A stretch of 64,000 nt of DNA from UBA4742 sp002403895 (GCA_036823295.1 DAISGD010000004.1:49500-113499); one strand, 5' to 3'. Positions 39,980 through 50,478 are shown, counted from the stretch's first letter. Made by a program: numbers and translations. Notes: a model not told the origin generated them from the sequence alone.

Positions 39980-41188
39980 CTACCGGCGGGATCCCCCCGC
40001 GTCAGACCACCGCCGCCGGGACACGCCGACCAACACGACGCCACTGGCGATGAGTCCCACGCCCAATGCCACCCAGCCGCCGACCGCCCGGCCGGTACGG
40101 GGAAGGGTGGCCCCGACCGCTGGTGGGAGCGCGGTGGTCGACGGGCCCGGTGCCGTCGGTGCCGTCGGCGCCGTGGTTGAGGGGGTGGTCGCCTGGGTGG
40201 TTGGCGGAGTCGTCGTCGACGTCGTTGCGGGGGGCCGGGTCGTGGTCGTGGTCGGTCGGGGCCGCGTGGTGGTGGTCGAGACCGGCGGCCGGGTCGTGGT
40301 GGTAGGCGCCGGGGTGGTCGGTGGCGTGCTGATCGGTGGGGCCCACGCCAACGTCGTGGACAGGCCGATCCATGACGAGCGCACCACCCGCTGGGCTCGC
40401 ACCGTCGAGGCCGCGAACGCCGCCGGCACCGGGTCGGGCACGATCACGTGAATGGTGAAGGTGGCGCCGGCCGGTGGCGCGCTGAGACGGAACGCCACGG
40501 CAACCGAGCCGTCGGCCCGGGTCGAGGGGGGGTCGGGCTGGTCGACCTCGGCGTCGATGGCGTCGATGTGGACCCCGGCACCAGGTACGGGCGTTCCCGC
40601 GGCGTCGGTGAGGGTGGCCACCAGATTCGGGTGGTCGGCCTCGGGCCGCTCGATGGTGGCGGTCAGGTGGAACGGGCCGCGGAACCGGGCATGGGCGAGG
40701 GCATCGGCCTTGATCGCCCGGGCTCGGTCGATGACCGCGGCTTCTTGGCCACCGAAGCCTGCCAGCTGGTGCGGTGTGAGCACGTCGACGTCGAGACGTC
40801 CGGACGGGTAGGAGGCGTGGCGCAGGTCGTGCACGGCCAACATGACGGCAGCCGCCTCGACCGGGTCGTTACCGACGCCGTGGACGCTCACCGCCCACGA
40901 CAGCGCCGCGGCGGTGTCGGCATCGACGTCGGGGAGCGACGTCGGGAGGTAGGCGAAGGCAGGATCGGGGGCGGTCAGTCCGTGATCGATGCACCACGCC
41001 GGACCCAGGGCTCCGAGGTCGTAGCTGCCGTACCAGCTCGTCCAGCCCAACACGGTGGCGCGGAACCCGACCCGAGGGGTCACCCGAGCCTCCGCCGGTG
41101 GGGCCAGACGACCCAGAACGACGAGGGCGGTGACCGCCAAGGCGAGGCAGGCGGTGGCCAGCAGATGACGGGGGCGCAGCGCAGCCAT
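39980..41188 (-). CDS. LPxTG-anchored surface protein with Thr/Pro-rich stalk
   Basis: 402 residues: a signal peptide (about 1-35, ending PAEA); an N-terminal domain with GALGPAWCIDHGLTAPD (Cys66), loosely reminiscent of thioester-type adhesin domains but without the matching TQxA glutamine; a beta-sandwich-like domain with AGTPVPGAGVHIDAI; and a Thr/Pro stalk of about 75 residues. The sorting signal is LPRTG at about 362-366, followed by a hydrophobic helix and SRRRW. It should be linked to the wall by a sortase, not encoded in the window. A TTGACT-N17-CATGGT promoter candidate lies at 41246-41274 on the minus strand. Confidence 0.85.
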   Translation of the reverse strand: MAALRPRHLLATACLALAVTALVVLGRLAPPAEARVTPRVGFRATVLGWTSWYGSYDLGALGPAWCIDHGLTAPDPAFAYLPTSLPDVDADTAAALSWAVSVHGVGNDPVEAAAVMLAVHDLRHASYPSGRLDVDVLTPHQLAGFGGQEAAVIDRARAIKADALAHARFRGPFHLTATIERPEADHPNLVATLTDAAGTPVPGAGVHIDAIDAEVDQPDPPSTRADGSVAVAFRLSAPPAGATFTIHVIVPDPVPAAFAASTVRAQRVVRSSWIGLSTTLAWAPPISTPPTTPAPTTTTRPPVSTTTTRPRPTTTTTRPPATTSTTTPPTTQATTPSTTAPTAPTAPGPSTTALPPAVGATLPRTGRAVGGWVALGVGLIASGVVLVGVSRRRWSDAGGSRR

Positions 41189-41274
41189 GGTGGGCCTCTC
41201 GACGAAAGGGATCGTGGAGGCCGGCCGGGGCTGGCGAGAACTCAGACCATGGCCGACGTCGAGCCCGTAGTCAA

Positions 41275-41292
41275 GACATTTCCCTGAATGTC
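41275..41292 (-). terminator. Hairpin after the fourth binding-protein gene
   Basis: GACATT-TCCCTG-AATGTC (plus-strand reading) is 19 bases past the stop of the last minus-strand transporter gene. On the minus strand the arms extend through a G-U and an A-U pair, and TTGACT follows. It probably ends the sugar-transporter transcript; the short T-run is weak. Confidence 0.4.
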
Positions 41293-41311
41293 CTGCTGTT
41301 TCAGGTGCGGG

Positions 41312-42802
41312 TTACGACGGTGGATGAGCCTTGGCATAGGCCTTGACCGCCTCGTCGATGGCCTTGTCGGCCGCGGTGATGGCGTCGGCCGGCGTGGCCG
41401 GCCCGGTGATCACGGACTCCAAGGAGACGGCAATGGCCGCCCGCACCGGCGTGGATGGCCCGATCAGGGGGCCGGGTGCCTGGGTGTCGAAATTCGTCAC
41501 CTGCGTGTAGGCGGTGTCGAGCCAGTGGCCTCGCCGGGTCTTGCCCCACACTGCCTGCAACGCGGGGTCGTCCACCGCCTTGGTGTTGGACGGGGGCACG
41601 GACGCCTCCAGGTTGAGCTTGACCTGGTTGTCCACGTCGCCGAGATAGCGCAGGAAGTCCCAGGCCGCGGCGCGTTGGTCCGGGCTCGAGGCGGTGGTGA
41701 CGTACCACGCGTCGCCCGCCACCTGGCCCCGACCGGGCCCGTCCAGACCGGGCAGGGGGGCCACGTCGAGGTCGGTGACTGAACTCGACGGCAGGGTCGT
41801 CCCCGGGGTCAGGCCCAGGGCCGCGGTATCACCCCGCCCCTCCACGAAGGCGTCGACCACGCCGATGGCCGAGGCGGGGGCGATGACCATCGAGGATGTC
41901 TGTGTCACCAGGTCGGCCAGCGCGGTTCCTGCCGGCGCGGTCGGGGGGACGGCATCGACCAGACCGGCGGCCGCCAGATCGTGCAGCCATTGGTACAGCT
42001 CGAGGGTCCGCGGGTTGTCGAAGGCCGATGCCGACGCCAGCGCGTCGCGGCCGTTCTCGTGATTCACGACGTTGGCTCCCGCGCCGGTGAGCCAGTTCTC
42101 GATGAGGACCGGGTCCAGGGGGAGCGCCAGGGGCTTGGACGAGACGCCGGCCTGCTTCAGCTTGGCGGCGACGTCGGCCAACTCCTTGAGCGTGCGGGGA
42201 GGGTGTTCGGGGTCGAGACCGGCCCGGGTGAGGTGAGCCCGGTTGAGGTACAGCATCGGCGTGTCGAGTGTGGTTGCGCCGCCCCAGTGCACCTCGTCCA
42301 CCGTGTAGGCCGCCCGGACCGACGGCAGGGGGGAGGTGGGGTCGTCCTCGGGGTTCTTGGTGCACGTCGAGGCCGGCACGATCACCTTCGAGTCGGCCAC
42401 AGCCTGGGTGCGGCCGCCGTCGAGTACGACGATGGTCGGTAGGTTCGCCGTGGTGGCCGGCGTGGCGGCGGCGGCGTCGAAGCGGGCCTGCTCGGCGTCG
42501 CCGGTCAGGGCCGAGTCGAGCACGACCTTCACCCGGGGCTGCACCGAGTTGTAGCGGGCCACCACCCGCTCCAGCGCCGTCTGCATGCGGCCCTGGTAGG
42601 GCTCCCACACCGTGACCTGGATCGGCGCGGCGGCGACATCGGTGGTCGAGGGTGTGGCCAGTTCGCACCCGTTCGACGGCGGCTGCGTGTCGGGACCGCC
42701 GGTACCCCCGCTCTCGGATGGCGCCGAGCTCCCGCTGCACGCTCCGGCGACGAGGGCCATCGTGAGCCCGAGCGCGAGCGCCACCCCTCGTCGTCGGATC
42801 AT
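41312..42802 (-). CDS. ABC carbohydrate-binding lipoprotein 1 (most divergent of four)
   Basis: 496 residues with a lipoprotein signal (LTMALVAGACSGSS, Cys at about 22). It is an extracellular solute-binding protein of the MalE/UgpB type. It shares MLYLNRAHLTRAGLDPEHPPRTLKEL and WLTGAGANVVNHENGR with the three paralogues upstream but is the most diverged and lacks their Tyr-Asn-x-(E/D)-Asn-Phe C-terminus. SCTKNPEDDP replaces the SCINAD block. It probably delivers an oligosaccharide or glycoside to the permeases encoded upstream. Last gene of the operon, 108 bases after its paralogue. Confidence 0.88.
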   Translation of the reverse strand: MIRRRGVALALGLTMALVAGACSGSSAPSESGGTGGPDTQPPSNGCELATPSTTDVAAAPIQVTVWEPYQGRMQTALERVVARYNSVQPRVKVVLDSALTGDAEQARFDAAAATPATTANLPTIVVLDGGRTQAVADSKVIVPASTCTKNPEDDPTSPLPSVRAAYTVDEVHWGGATTLDTPMLYLNRAHLTRAGLDPEHPPRTLKELADVAAKLKQAGVSSKPLALPLDPVLIENWLTGAGANVVNHENGRDALASASAFDNPRTLELYQWLHDLAAAGLVDAVPPTAPAGTALADLVTQTSSMVIAPASAIGVVDAFVEGRGDTAALGLTPGTTLPSSSVTDLDVAPLPGLDGPGRGQVAGDAWYVTTASSPDQRAAAWDFLRYLGDVDNQVKLNLEASVPPSNTKAVDDPALQAVWGKTRRGHWLDTAYTQVTNFDTQAPGPLIGPSTPVRAAIAVSLESVITGPATPADAITAADKAIDEAVKAYAKAHPPS

Positions 42803-42910
42803 CCGGGCGACCCTACTGGGCGTTCGCTCCGCCGAGGCTCCACCCGGGCGGGTCGGGTCCGGGCGGGAGCATCGGCAGGATACGGGCAGGAGAGGGCGTC
42901 GAACGAGCGG

Positions 42911-44374
42911 TCAGAAGTTCTCGCTGTTGTACCGCTTGGTGGCGGCATCGGCCGCGGCCTGGGCCTCGTCGAGTGCGGCCTGGGGATCCTTGCCGTTGAA
43001 CATCATCTCGTCCTGGGCCTGGGCCACGGCCTTGCGGAACTCGTCGTAGGGGCCGATCAGCGGGCCCGGGAAGGCGGGGTCGATGGCTTTGACCTGGTCG
43101 TAGGCGATCTTGAGCCACTTGCCCGACAGGGAGGCGCCGAAGAACGCCTGCGACTCGGGCAGGTCGGCGGCTGAGTTGCGGTAGGGGAGGTACGAGCCGC
43201 CGATCAGCATCTGGGCCTGCGATTCGGGGGTGTTCATGAACTTGGCGAAGTCCCAGGCGGCGGCCTGCACTTCGGGTGAGCCCGTGTTGGTCAGGTACCA
43301 GGCCGCCCCACCCATCTGGGTCTTGTTGTCGGCCGACGCGTCGACGCCGGGGAACACGGAGGCCCCGATGTCGAGCGTGCTGTCGGCGGGGGTCTGGTCG
43401 ACGCCGGCGATCCCGGTGCCATTGCCCTTGAGGAAGGACTCGACCGATGTCGCCGCCGAAGACGAGTCCACCAGCATGGATGCCTGCTGGTTAGCCATGG
43501 CCAGGTATTGGTTGATCTGTCCCTCGGTGGCCGGTATGGCCTGCATCAGCCCGTCGTTCTTCATCTGGACGAACCACTGCCACAGGCCGAGGAGCTGGTC
43601 GTTCCCCGTGAGGCTGGCGCCGTCGGTCTGACCGCTTCCCCGGCCGTTGTCATTGTTCACCAGCGCCGAGTGGGCACCGGTCATCCAGAACTCGGTCTTC
43701 CAGGAGGACATCTCCTGGACGAGTGGCTGAGCAATGCCGGCGCTGTCCTTGATCTTCTGGGCGTACTCCCGCAGCTGCGCCAAGGTTCGGGGCGGTTTCT
43801 CCGGGTCGAGCCCCGCTTTCCGGAAATGGCCCTTGTTGTAGTAGAGCAGGACGTTGCCGAGATTGGCCGACACGGGCCAGACGACGTCCTTGATCGTGTA
43901 GTAGTTCCGGGCCACCTGGAGAAAGTCGCTCATGTCGTAGTTGTCGGCGTTGATGCAGGACTGGGCGGGGGTGATCACGTTGGAGTCCGCCAGCGTCTGG
44001 GTGGCGGTGTCGTCGAACATCACCAGGCCGGGGAGCTGGTTGCTCGGCACGGCCGACTGGAATTTGCGCATCAGCTCGGGGTACGAGGTGCCCTGGGCGT
44101 CGAGCCGGACCGTGACCTTGGTCTGCGACGCGTTGTACTTGGCCGCCAGCTCCTGCATGGTGGACAGCGACTTGGCCTGTTGGGTGTGCCACACCACCAG
44201 CTCGACCGGGCTGGTCACGTTGTCCAGGGCATGGACCGGGCACACCGGGAGCCCGCCGGTGGTATCCGCGGTCTGGGAGCCTCCCCCGCCTCCTCCGCAG
44301 GCGGCGAGCAGGACGGCCGCGGTGGCAAGGACCGCCAACCCCTTGAGCGGGGCGCGGGATGGGCGGCGGATCAT
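42911..44374 (-). CDS. ABC carbohydrate-binding lipoprotein 2
   Basis: 487 residues from the ATG at 44374 (GAGGAG upstream). The lipobox is LLAACGGGGGG. Shared blocks with paralogues 3 and 4: KYNASQTKVTVRLDAQG, PAQSCINADNYDMSDFL, LLYYNKGHFRKAGLDPEKPPRTL, ALVNNDNGRGSGQTDG, QYLAMANQQASMLVDSSSAATS, EVQAAAWDFAKFMNTPE, PGPLIGPYDEFRKAV and the terminal RYNSENF. Binds an extracellular sugar and delivers it to the membrane permease pair; ligand unknown. Confidence 0.9.
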   Translation of the reverse strand: MIRRPSRAPLKGLAVLATAAVLLAACGGGGGGSQTADTTGGLPVCPVHALDNVTSPVELVVWHTQQAKSLSTMQELAAKYNASQTKVTVRLDAQGTSYPELMRKFQSAVPSNQLPGLVMFDDTATQTLADSNVITPAQSCINADNYDMSDFLQVARNYYTIKDVVWPVSANLGNVLLYYNKGHFRKAGLDPEKPPRTLAQLREYAQKIKDSAGIAQPLVQEMSSWKTEFWMTGAHSALVNNDNGRGSGQTDGASLTGNDQLLGLWQWFVQMKNDGLMQAIPATEGQINQYLAMANQQASMLVDSSSAATSVESFLKGNGTGIAGVDQTPADSTLDIGASVFPGVDASADNKTQMGGAAWYLTNTGSPEVQAAAWDFAKFMNTPESQAQMLIGGSYLPYRNSAADLPESQAFFGASLSGKWLKIAYDQVKAIDPAFPGPLIGPYDEFRKAVAQAQDEMMFNGKDPQAALDEAQAAADAATKRYNSENF

Positions 44375-44405
44375 GGGCGCTCCTCGCGGTCGGGGGTTTT
44401 CGCGG

Positions 44406-45938
44406 TCAGAAGTTCTCGCGGTTGTACTGATCCAGGGCGGCGGTGGTGGCGGTAGCCGCGGCGGCAATGGCGTCGGACGGTGCGGTCCCCTTGAACACCA
44501 TGGCGTCGATGGAGTCGCGGACGGATGCGCGGAACTGGTCGTAGGGACCCATCAGCGGACCGGGGAAGTTGGGATCGACTCCGTTGGTGAGCTCGCCATA
44601 GGCAATGGCCAGCCACCGCCCGGCGAGGGTGGTGGTCCAGTCCGTCTGCACTCGAGGGTCCTGGGTGGCCGCGTTGAGGTACGGCAGGTAGGAGGCTTGG
44701 GTGTTCCAGATGACCTGGGAGTCGAGCGAGTTGAAGTACTTCATGAAGTCCCAGGCCGCGGCCTGCACCTCGGGCGTGGTGGTGTTGGTGATGTACCAGG
44801 CCCCGCCGCCACCGCCCAGCTTGCCGGGTTGGCTGATACCCGGCACCTCAGCGGCCCCCAGGTCGAGGGCGTTGGGATCCACCGGGTCGAGATGGCCGGC
44901 ACCGACGCTGCCCGGGTCGAGCTTGCCCCCCAAGAACGCCTCGACCGAGGTGGCCGCGGTGGAGGTCTCGATGGTCATCGACGCCTTGCCCTGGGCCATG
45001 GCCAGGTACTGGTCGATCTGACCCGGGGTGTCGGGGATCACGTTCAACAGCCCGTCTTTCTGCATGCCGTCGATCCAGGTGTAGAGCTGTTTGGTGGTGT
45101 CGTTGTCGATGGCGGCCTGGTCGGTCGTGCCGGTGCCCCGGCCATTGTCGTTGTTGACCACCGGGCTCCCCGCGCCGGTGAGCCACATCTCGATCATCGG
45201 CGAGTTCACCTTCAGCGCCACCGGCTTGTCGACCACGCCGGCATCCTTGATCTTCTGGGCGTACTGACGGACCTCCTCGAGCGTTTGGGGGGTCTTGTCG
45301 GGATCCAGACCGGCCTTGCGGAAGTGGCCGCGGTTGTAATACAGCAGTGCGCCCGACAGGTTGACCGACGCCGGCCACAGCACGCCGTTGACCGTGTAGT
45401 AGTCGCGCCCCGACTGGAGGAAGGCGTTCATGTCGACGTGGTCGGCATTGATGCACGACTGGGCCGGGAGCACGGTCTTGGAATCGATGACCTGCTGGGT
45501 CACGGTGTCGTCCATGACGGCGATGGCGGGAAGATCCTTGTTCTTGATCCCGGCCTGGTACTTGCGGAACAGCTCGTCGTTGGAGGTTCCCTGGCTCTCG
45601 ACGACGACCTTCACCTTCGTCTGCGAGGCGTTGTAGCTGTTGACCAGGGTCTTGAGGGTCTCGCCGGTCTTGCCCGACAAGAAGTGCCACAGGGTGACCT
45701 CCACCGGCCCGGTGGCGGCGTCGAGGGCGGCCAGGGGGCATTCGGGGAGATCGGTGGGCGACACCGAGGTCGAGTTGGATCCCCCGGCGGAACTGCTGGT
45801 CGAGCCGCCTCCGCAGGCGGCGGCCATCAGCGCCAGGATCGTCGTCACCGCCACGACGGCGAACCGCCAAGAGCGATGGCGCCCTGGTCTTATCGGCGAC
45901 CGGGTCGATCGGTGGGCGAGGTGTTCGGTGCTAGACAT
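44406..45938 (-). CDS. ABC carbohydrate-binding lipoprotein 3
   Basis: 510 residues from the ATG at 45938, with a long N-region (positively charged, about 25 residues) before the signal core TILALMAAACGGGS. Closest by eye to paralogue 4: NASQTKVKVVVESQGTSNDEL, PAQSCINADHVDMNAFL, LLYYNRGHFRKAGLDPDKTPQTL, AGVVDKPVALKVNSPMIEMW, VVNNDNGRGTGTTDQAA and the C-terminal QYNRENF. The intergene to paralogue 4 is 16 bases. An array member of the sugar transporter; ligand unknown. Confidence 0.9.
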   Translation of the reverse strand: MSSTEHLAHRSTRSPIRPGRHRSWRFAVVAVTTILALMAAACGGGSTSSSAGGSNSTSVSPTDLPECPLAALDAATGPVEVTLWHFLSGKTGETLKTLVNSYNASQTKVKVVVESQGTSNDELFRKYQAGIKNKDLPAIAVMDDTVTQQVIDSKTVLPAQSCINADHVDMNAFLQSGRDYYTVNGVLWPASVNLSGALLYYNRGHFRKAGLDPDKTPQTLEEVRQYAQKIKDAGVVDKPVALKVNSPMIEMWLTGAGSPVVNNDNGRGTGTTDQAAIDNDTTKQLYTWIDGMQKDGLLNVIPDTPGQIDQYLAMAQGKASMTIETSTAATSVEAFLGGKLDPGSVGAGHLDPVDPNALDLGAAEVPGISQPGKLGGGGGAWYITNTTTPEVQAAAWDFMKYFNSLDSQVIWNTQASYLPYLNAATQDPRVQTDWTTTLAGRWLAIAYGELTNGVDPNFPGPLMGPYDQFRASVRDSIDAMVFKGTAPSDAIAAAATATTAALDQYNRENF

Positions 45939-45954
45939 CAGTGCCGCCTCGGGG

Positions 45955-47466
45955 TCAGAAGTTGTCCTTGTTGTACTGGGTGATGGCGTCGGTGGTCTTG
46001 GTGGCCGCATCGGTCACCGCCGCCGCCGGATCGGTCCCGCCGAAGATCATCGATTCGATGCTGGAGCTGGTGGCGCTGGTGTACTTGTCGAACGGACCGA
46101 ACTGGGCGCCGGGGAAGTCCGGGTTGATGCCGTTGACCAGCTGACTGTAGGAGATGGCCAGCCAGCGACCGGAGATGTCGCTGGTCCAATCGGCCGTGAC
46201 TCGGGGATCCTTGGCCGCCGAGGTGCGGAAGGGCAGGTAGGAGCCTTCGAGGTTCCAGCGGATCTGCTGGTCGGTCTCGTTCCACCACTTCATGAAGTCC
46301 CACGCCGCGGCCTGCACCTCGGGCTTGGTGGTGTTCGTGAGGTACCAGCCGCTTCCGCCCAGGCGGACCTTGCCCGGCTCACTGACGCCGGGGAACAGCG
46401 CGGCGCCGATGTCGAGGGCGTTGGGATCGCTGGGCGCGGCGCCGCCTCCCCCCTGGAGGGTCGACGGGTCGAGGTCCCCTTTGAGGAAGGCCTTGATGGA
46501 GGTCGCCGCTACCGACGACTCGATGATCATCGAGGTCTTCTGCTGGGCCATGGCCAGGTAGTCATCGATGTTGCCGTCGGTGTTGGGCACCGCGGTGAGC
46601 AGGCCGTCGCGGTTCATGTCCCGGATCCAGGTGTAGATCTCCCGGGCCTGGTCGTTGTCGAACGCCTGGCCGGTCGTCTGCCCCGGCCCCCGCCCGTTGT
46701 CGTTGTTGACGATGGGCGCGCCTTCCCCGTTGAGCCACGACTCGATGAACCACGGCTGGAGGCTGAGGGCCAGGGGCTTGTCGACGACCCCAGCGGCCTT
46801 GAGCTTCTCGGCGTCGGTCCGGATCTCGGCCAGGGTGGTGGGCGCCTTGTCGGGGTCGAGGCCGGCCTTGCGGAACTGGCTGCGGTTCACGTACAGCAGC
46901 GGCGTGGAGATGTTGGCGCTCGCGGGGAACAGCGCGCCGCCCACCGAGTAGAAGGCCTTCACCGACGCCAACAGGTCACTGGTGTCGTAGCGGTCGGCAT
47001 CGATGCACGACTGGGCCGGGAGGATCGTGCCCGAGTCGGCCACGCTCTTGGTGTTGATGTCTTCGAAGATGGCGATGGCGGGCAGGTCCTTGGATGGCAC
47101 CGCGGCCCGGTACTTGGCCGCCAGCTCGTTGTAGGAGCCCTGGGCCTCCACCCGGACCTTCACCTTCGTCTGCGAGGCGTTGTACTGGGCCACCATCGCT
47201 TCGAGGGTGTCCTTGGTCTTGGCCACGAACGGGTGCCACAGGACCACCTCGACCGGCTGGGTGGCCGACGCCAGCGCATCCAGGGGACAGGGCGCCAGCG
47301 GCTGCACCGTTCCCGAGGTGCCACCACCGGCGGCAGTGCCCGAGCCCCCGCCCGAGCCCCCGCAGGCGGCGACGATGAGCAGGCAGGCGGCGAGGGCGAC
47401 CGTCGCCGGTCGGCCCGGCCGGCGGAGGAGCCGGAAGGTGAGACGTCGGGCGAAGGCGCTGGACAT
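45955..47466 (-). CDS. ABC carbohydrate-binding lipoprotein 4 (permease-proximal)
   Basis: 503 residues from the ATG at 47466, chosen because AGGAG is six bases upstream (an ATG at 47472 touches that site). Lipobox CLLIVAACGGSG. It shares NASQTKVKVRVEAQGSYNEL, PAQSCIDADRYDTSDLL, LLYVNRSQFRKAGLDPDKAPTTL, AGVVDKPLALSLQPWFIESW, IVNNDNGRGPGQTTGQAFDNDQ, DDYLAMAQQKTSMIIESSVAATS and the terminal QYNKDNF with its neighbours. It directly follows the permease gene, so it may be the original receptor from which the others were duplicated. Confidence 0.9.
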   Translation of the reverse strand: MSSAFARRLTFRLLRRPGRPATVALAACLLIVAACGGSGGGSGTAAGGGTSGTVQPLAPCPLDALASATQPVEVVLWHPFVAKTKDTLEAMVAQYNASQTKVKVRVEAQGSYNELAAKYRAAVPSKDLPAIAIFEDINTKSVADSGTILPAQSCIDADRYDTSDLLASVKAFYSVGGALFPASANISTPLLYVNRSQFRKAGLDPDKAPTTLAEIRTDAEKLKAAGVVDKPLALSLQPWFIESWLNGEGAPIVNNDNGRGPGQTTGQAFDNDQAREIYTWIRDMNRDGLLTAVPNTDGNIDDYLAMAQQKTSMIIESSVAATSIKAFLKGDLDPSTLQGGGGAAPSDPNALDIGAALFPGVSEPGKVRLGGSGWYLTNTTKPEVQAAAWDFMKWWNETDQQIRWNLEGSYLPFRTSAAKDPRVTADWTSDISGRWLAISYSQLVNGINPDFPGAQFGPFDKYTSATSSSIESMIFGGTDPAAAVTDAATKTTDAITQYNKDNF

Positions 47467-47482
47467 GGTCATCTCCTGGGCG

Positions 47483-48319
47483 TCAGCCCTTGACGGCACC
47501 CGCGGTGAGGCCGCGGATGAGTTGGCGCTGCAGGAAGATGAGCAGCACGAGGATGGGGAGCGCCGCCAGGATGGCCGCGGCGAGGCCGATGTTGCTCTCC
47601 TCGACCTTGGCCGCTGACAGCGACTTGAGCCCGATCTGGATCGTCTCCCAACGACCTTGGGTGACCACGGCCCGGGGCCAGGTGTACTGGTTCCACGCAC
47701 TCAGGAAGGAGATGACGGCGAAGGAGGCGATGACCGGACGGGTCACCGGTATCGCCACCCGGCGCAGGAAGGCGAGATGGCCGAACCCGTCGAGCTGCGA
47801 CGCGTCGCGCAGGTCACGAGGGATGCCCATGAACCCCTGGCGGATCAGGAAGGTGCCGAAGGCGGTGGCCAGGAATGGGCCCACCAGCCCGGGGTAGGAG
47901 TTGAGGAGGTGCAGGTCGCGGATCGTCTGCACGTTGGGGATCAGCGTCACCTCGATGGGCAGCATCAGGGTGGCCATGAACAGGGCGAACAGTACCCGCT
48001 TGAAGGGGAAGATCAAGAAGGTGAAGGCGTAGGCGGCCAGCAGGGCGGTGAGCAGTTGGGCGCTGACGATGATGACGGTGACCACCGTACTGACCAGGAA
48101 CTTCGGCCCCAGGTCGCCCAGGTTCCAGGCGCGCCGGAAGATGTCCCACTGGATGTCCACCGGGTGCAGCGGTTGGCCGGCCTTCACGTAGGACACCGGG
48201 GTGGACAGCGCCCGGACCAGGGCCATGTAGACGGGGAAGAGCACGACCACCGACAGCAGGCTCAGCGCGAGGTACCAGGCGACCTTCTTCCACGTCGGTT
48301 GGTTCAGTTCAGTTGCCAT
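47483..48319 (-). CDS. ABC sugar transporter permease (MalG/UgpE type)
   Basis: A 278-residue integral membrane protein with six predicted helices. The coupling-helix EAA motif is RDLRDASQLDGFGHLAFLRRVAIPVTRPVIASFAVISFLSAWNQYTWP. The N-terminus faces the cytoplasm (ELNQPTWKKVAWYLALSLLSVVVLFPVY). It overlaps the upstream permease gene by 11 bases, so the two are translated together. It forms a heterodimer channel with the other permease, driven by the ATPase of the same operon. Confidence 0.93.
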   Translation of the reverse strand: MATELNQPTWKKVAWYLALSLLSVVVLFPVYMALVRALSTPVSYVKAGQPLHPVDIQWDIFRRAWNLGDLGPKFLVSTVVTVIIVSAQLLTALLAAYAFTFLIFPFKRVLFALFMATLMLPIEVTLIPNVQTIRDLHLLNSYPGLVGPFLATAFGTFLIRQGFMGIPRDLRDASQLDGFGHLAFLRRVAIPVTRPVIASFAVISFLSAWNQYTWPRAVVTQGRWETIQIGLKSLSAAKVEESNIGLAAAILAALPILVLLIFLQRQLIRGLTAGAVKG

Positions 48320-49199
48320 AGTGCACCCGGCGGTTGAGGATGGAGAACTGGACGGCCGTCACCACCAGGGTGATCCCGAACAGGCCGATGGCCATGACCG
48401 AGCCCGTCCCCTGGTCGAGCGGTTGCTGGCTGTTGAAGATCTTCCACACCAGGGTCTGAGTGGAGGCGGCCGGCCCGCCACCGGTGAGGATGTCGATCTG
48501 GGCGAAGGCCTGGAACGCGAACACGACCAGCACCACCATCAGGAACATCATGGTGGGGGAAATGAGCGGGAGCGTGACCCGAAAGAAGCGGCGGATGGGC
48601 CCGTACCCATCGAGGGTGGCGGCCTCGTAGATCTCCTCGGGCACGGCCTGCAACCCGGCCAGCGTGATGATGAAGGTGAGGCCGAGGTTCTGCCACACCG
48701 ACGACAGCGCCACGCCGCGCAGGGCAGTGTTGGGATTGCTGAGGCTCAGGAACGACACGTCGCGGAAGTAGCCGACCTGGGGGTTGATGAGCACGAAGAA
48801 CACGACCGACGCCACGGCCACCGACGTGGCGACGGTGCTGGCGAAGATGGTCTGGAAGATCTTGATGCCTCGTAGGCGGCGGTTGGCCGAAACCGCCAGC
48901 ATCACGCCCAGCACCAGCCCGATGGGGACTGTGAGCAGGACGTAGCGCCCCGAGATCGACAGGCCGTCGAGGAAGTCCTTGCTGGTGAGGACCTTGGTGT
49001 ACTGGGACGGGCCGATGTAGCGCTCGGCCGTCCCGAACCGGTTCTGCTGGTAGAGGCCGAGGTAGAAGAGGCGGTACAGCGGGTAGAAGAAGAAGGCGAC
49101 GAAGATGACGGCGGAGGGGACCAGGAAGGCGTAGGCCAGCACCGTGTCGCGGGTCTTGCGAGTGCCGAGGTGGCGGACGTGCGGGTCGTCGGTGCTCAT
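48309..49199 (-). CDS. ABC sugar transporter permease (MalF/UgpA type)
   Basis: 296 residues with six membrane helices. The EAA motif is PEEIYEAATLDGYGPIRRFFRVTLPLISPTMMFLMVVLVVFAFQAF. The first helix is in TVLAYAFLVPSAVIFVAFFFYPLYRLFYLGL. This is the shorter UgpA form without the large periplasmic loop of MalF. It starts 7 bases after the ATPase stop and overlaps the second permease at its 3' end. Confidence 0.93.
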   Translation of the reverse strand: MSTDDPHVRHLGTRKTRDTVLAYAFLVPSAVIFVAFFFYPLYRLFYLGLYQQNRFGTAERYIGPSQYTKVLTSKDFLDGLSISGRYVLLTVPIGLVLGVMLAVSANRRLRGIKIFQTIFASTVATSVAVASVVFFVLINPQVGYFRDVSFLSLSNPNTALRGVALSSVWQNLGLTFIITLAGLQAVPEEIYEAATLDGYGPIRRFFRVTLPLISPTMMFLMVVLVVFAFQAFAQIDILTGGGPAASTQTLVWKIFNSQQPLDQGTGSVMAIGLFGITLVVTAVQFSILNRRVHYGN

Positions 49200-49206
49200 G
49201 CAGTGC

Positions 49207-50328
<1,122 letters not shown>

Positions 50329-50390
50329 GCCCAAGCCTCCACGGGCCAGAGGCTAGGGCGCCCTGATGTCCCGTGGGCTCATCTGTGGTT

Positions 50391-50434
50391 CTGGCGACGA
50401 TCTGGCCCCCCCGGCGGCACCGAATCGTCGCCAG
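50391..50434. promoter_or_regulatory. Operator candidate between the sugar transporter and GH3 genes
   Basis: Perfect 11-base arms CTGGCGACGAT (50391-50401) and ATCGTCGCCAG (50424-50434) with a 22-base spacer, centred in the 150-base divergent intergene. A regulator could control both the transporter operon and the glycosidase from here. TAGGTT (50466-50471) ends seven bases before the GH3 ATG as a possible -10. No regulator gene of the LacI or similar type is in the window. Confidence 0.45.
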
Positions 50435-50478
50435 TACAGGACGGGGCGCCGGAGGGCGGAGCGAATAGGTTGGCGGCC

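Noticed and set aside
43941..47493. Two plus-strand frames of more than 600 codons opposite the binding-protein genes
   Set aside because: Mirror frames of the four lipoprotein genes; they recur because the paralogues are similar, and lack start signals and protein-like composition.
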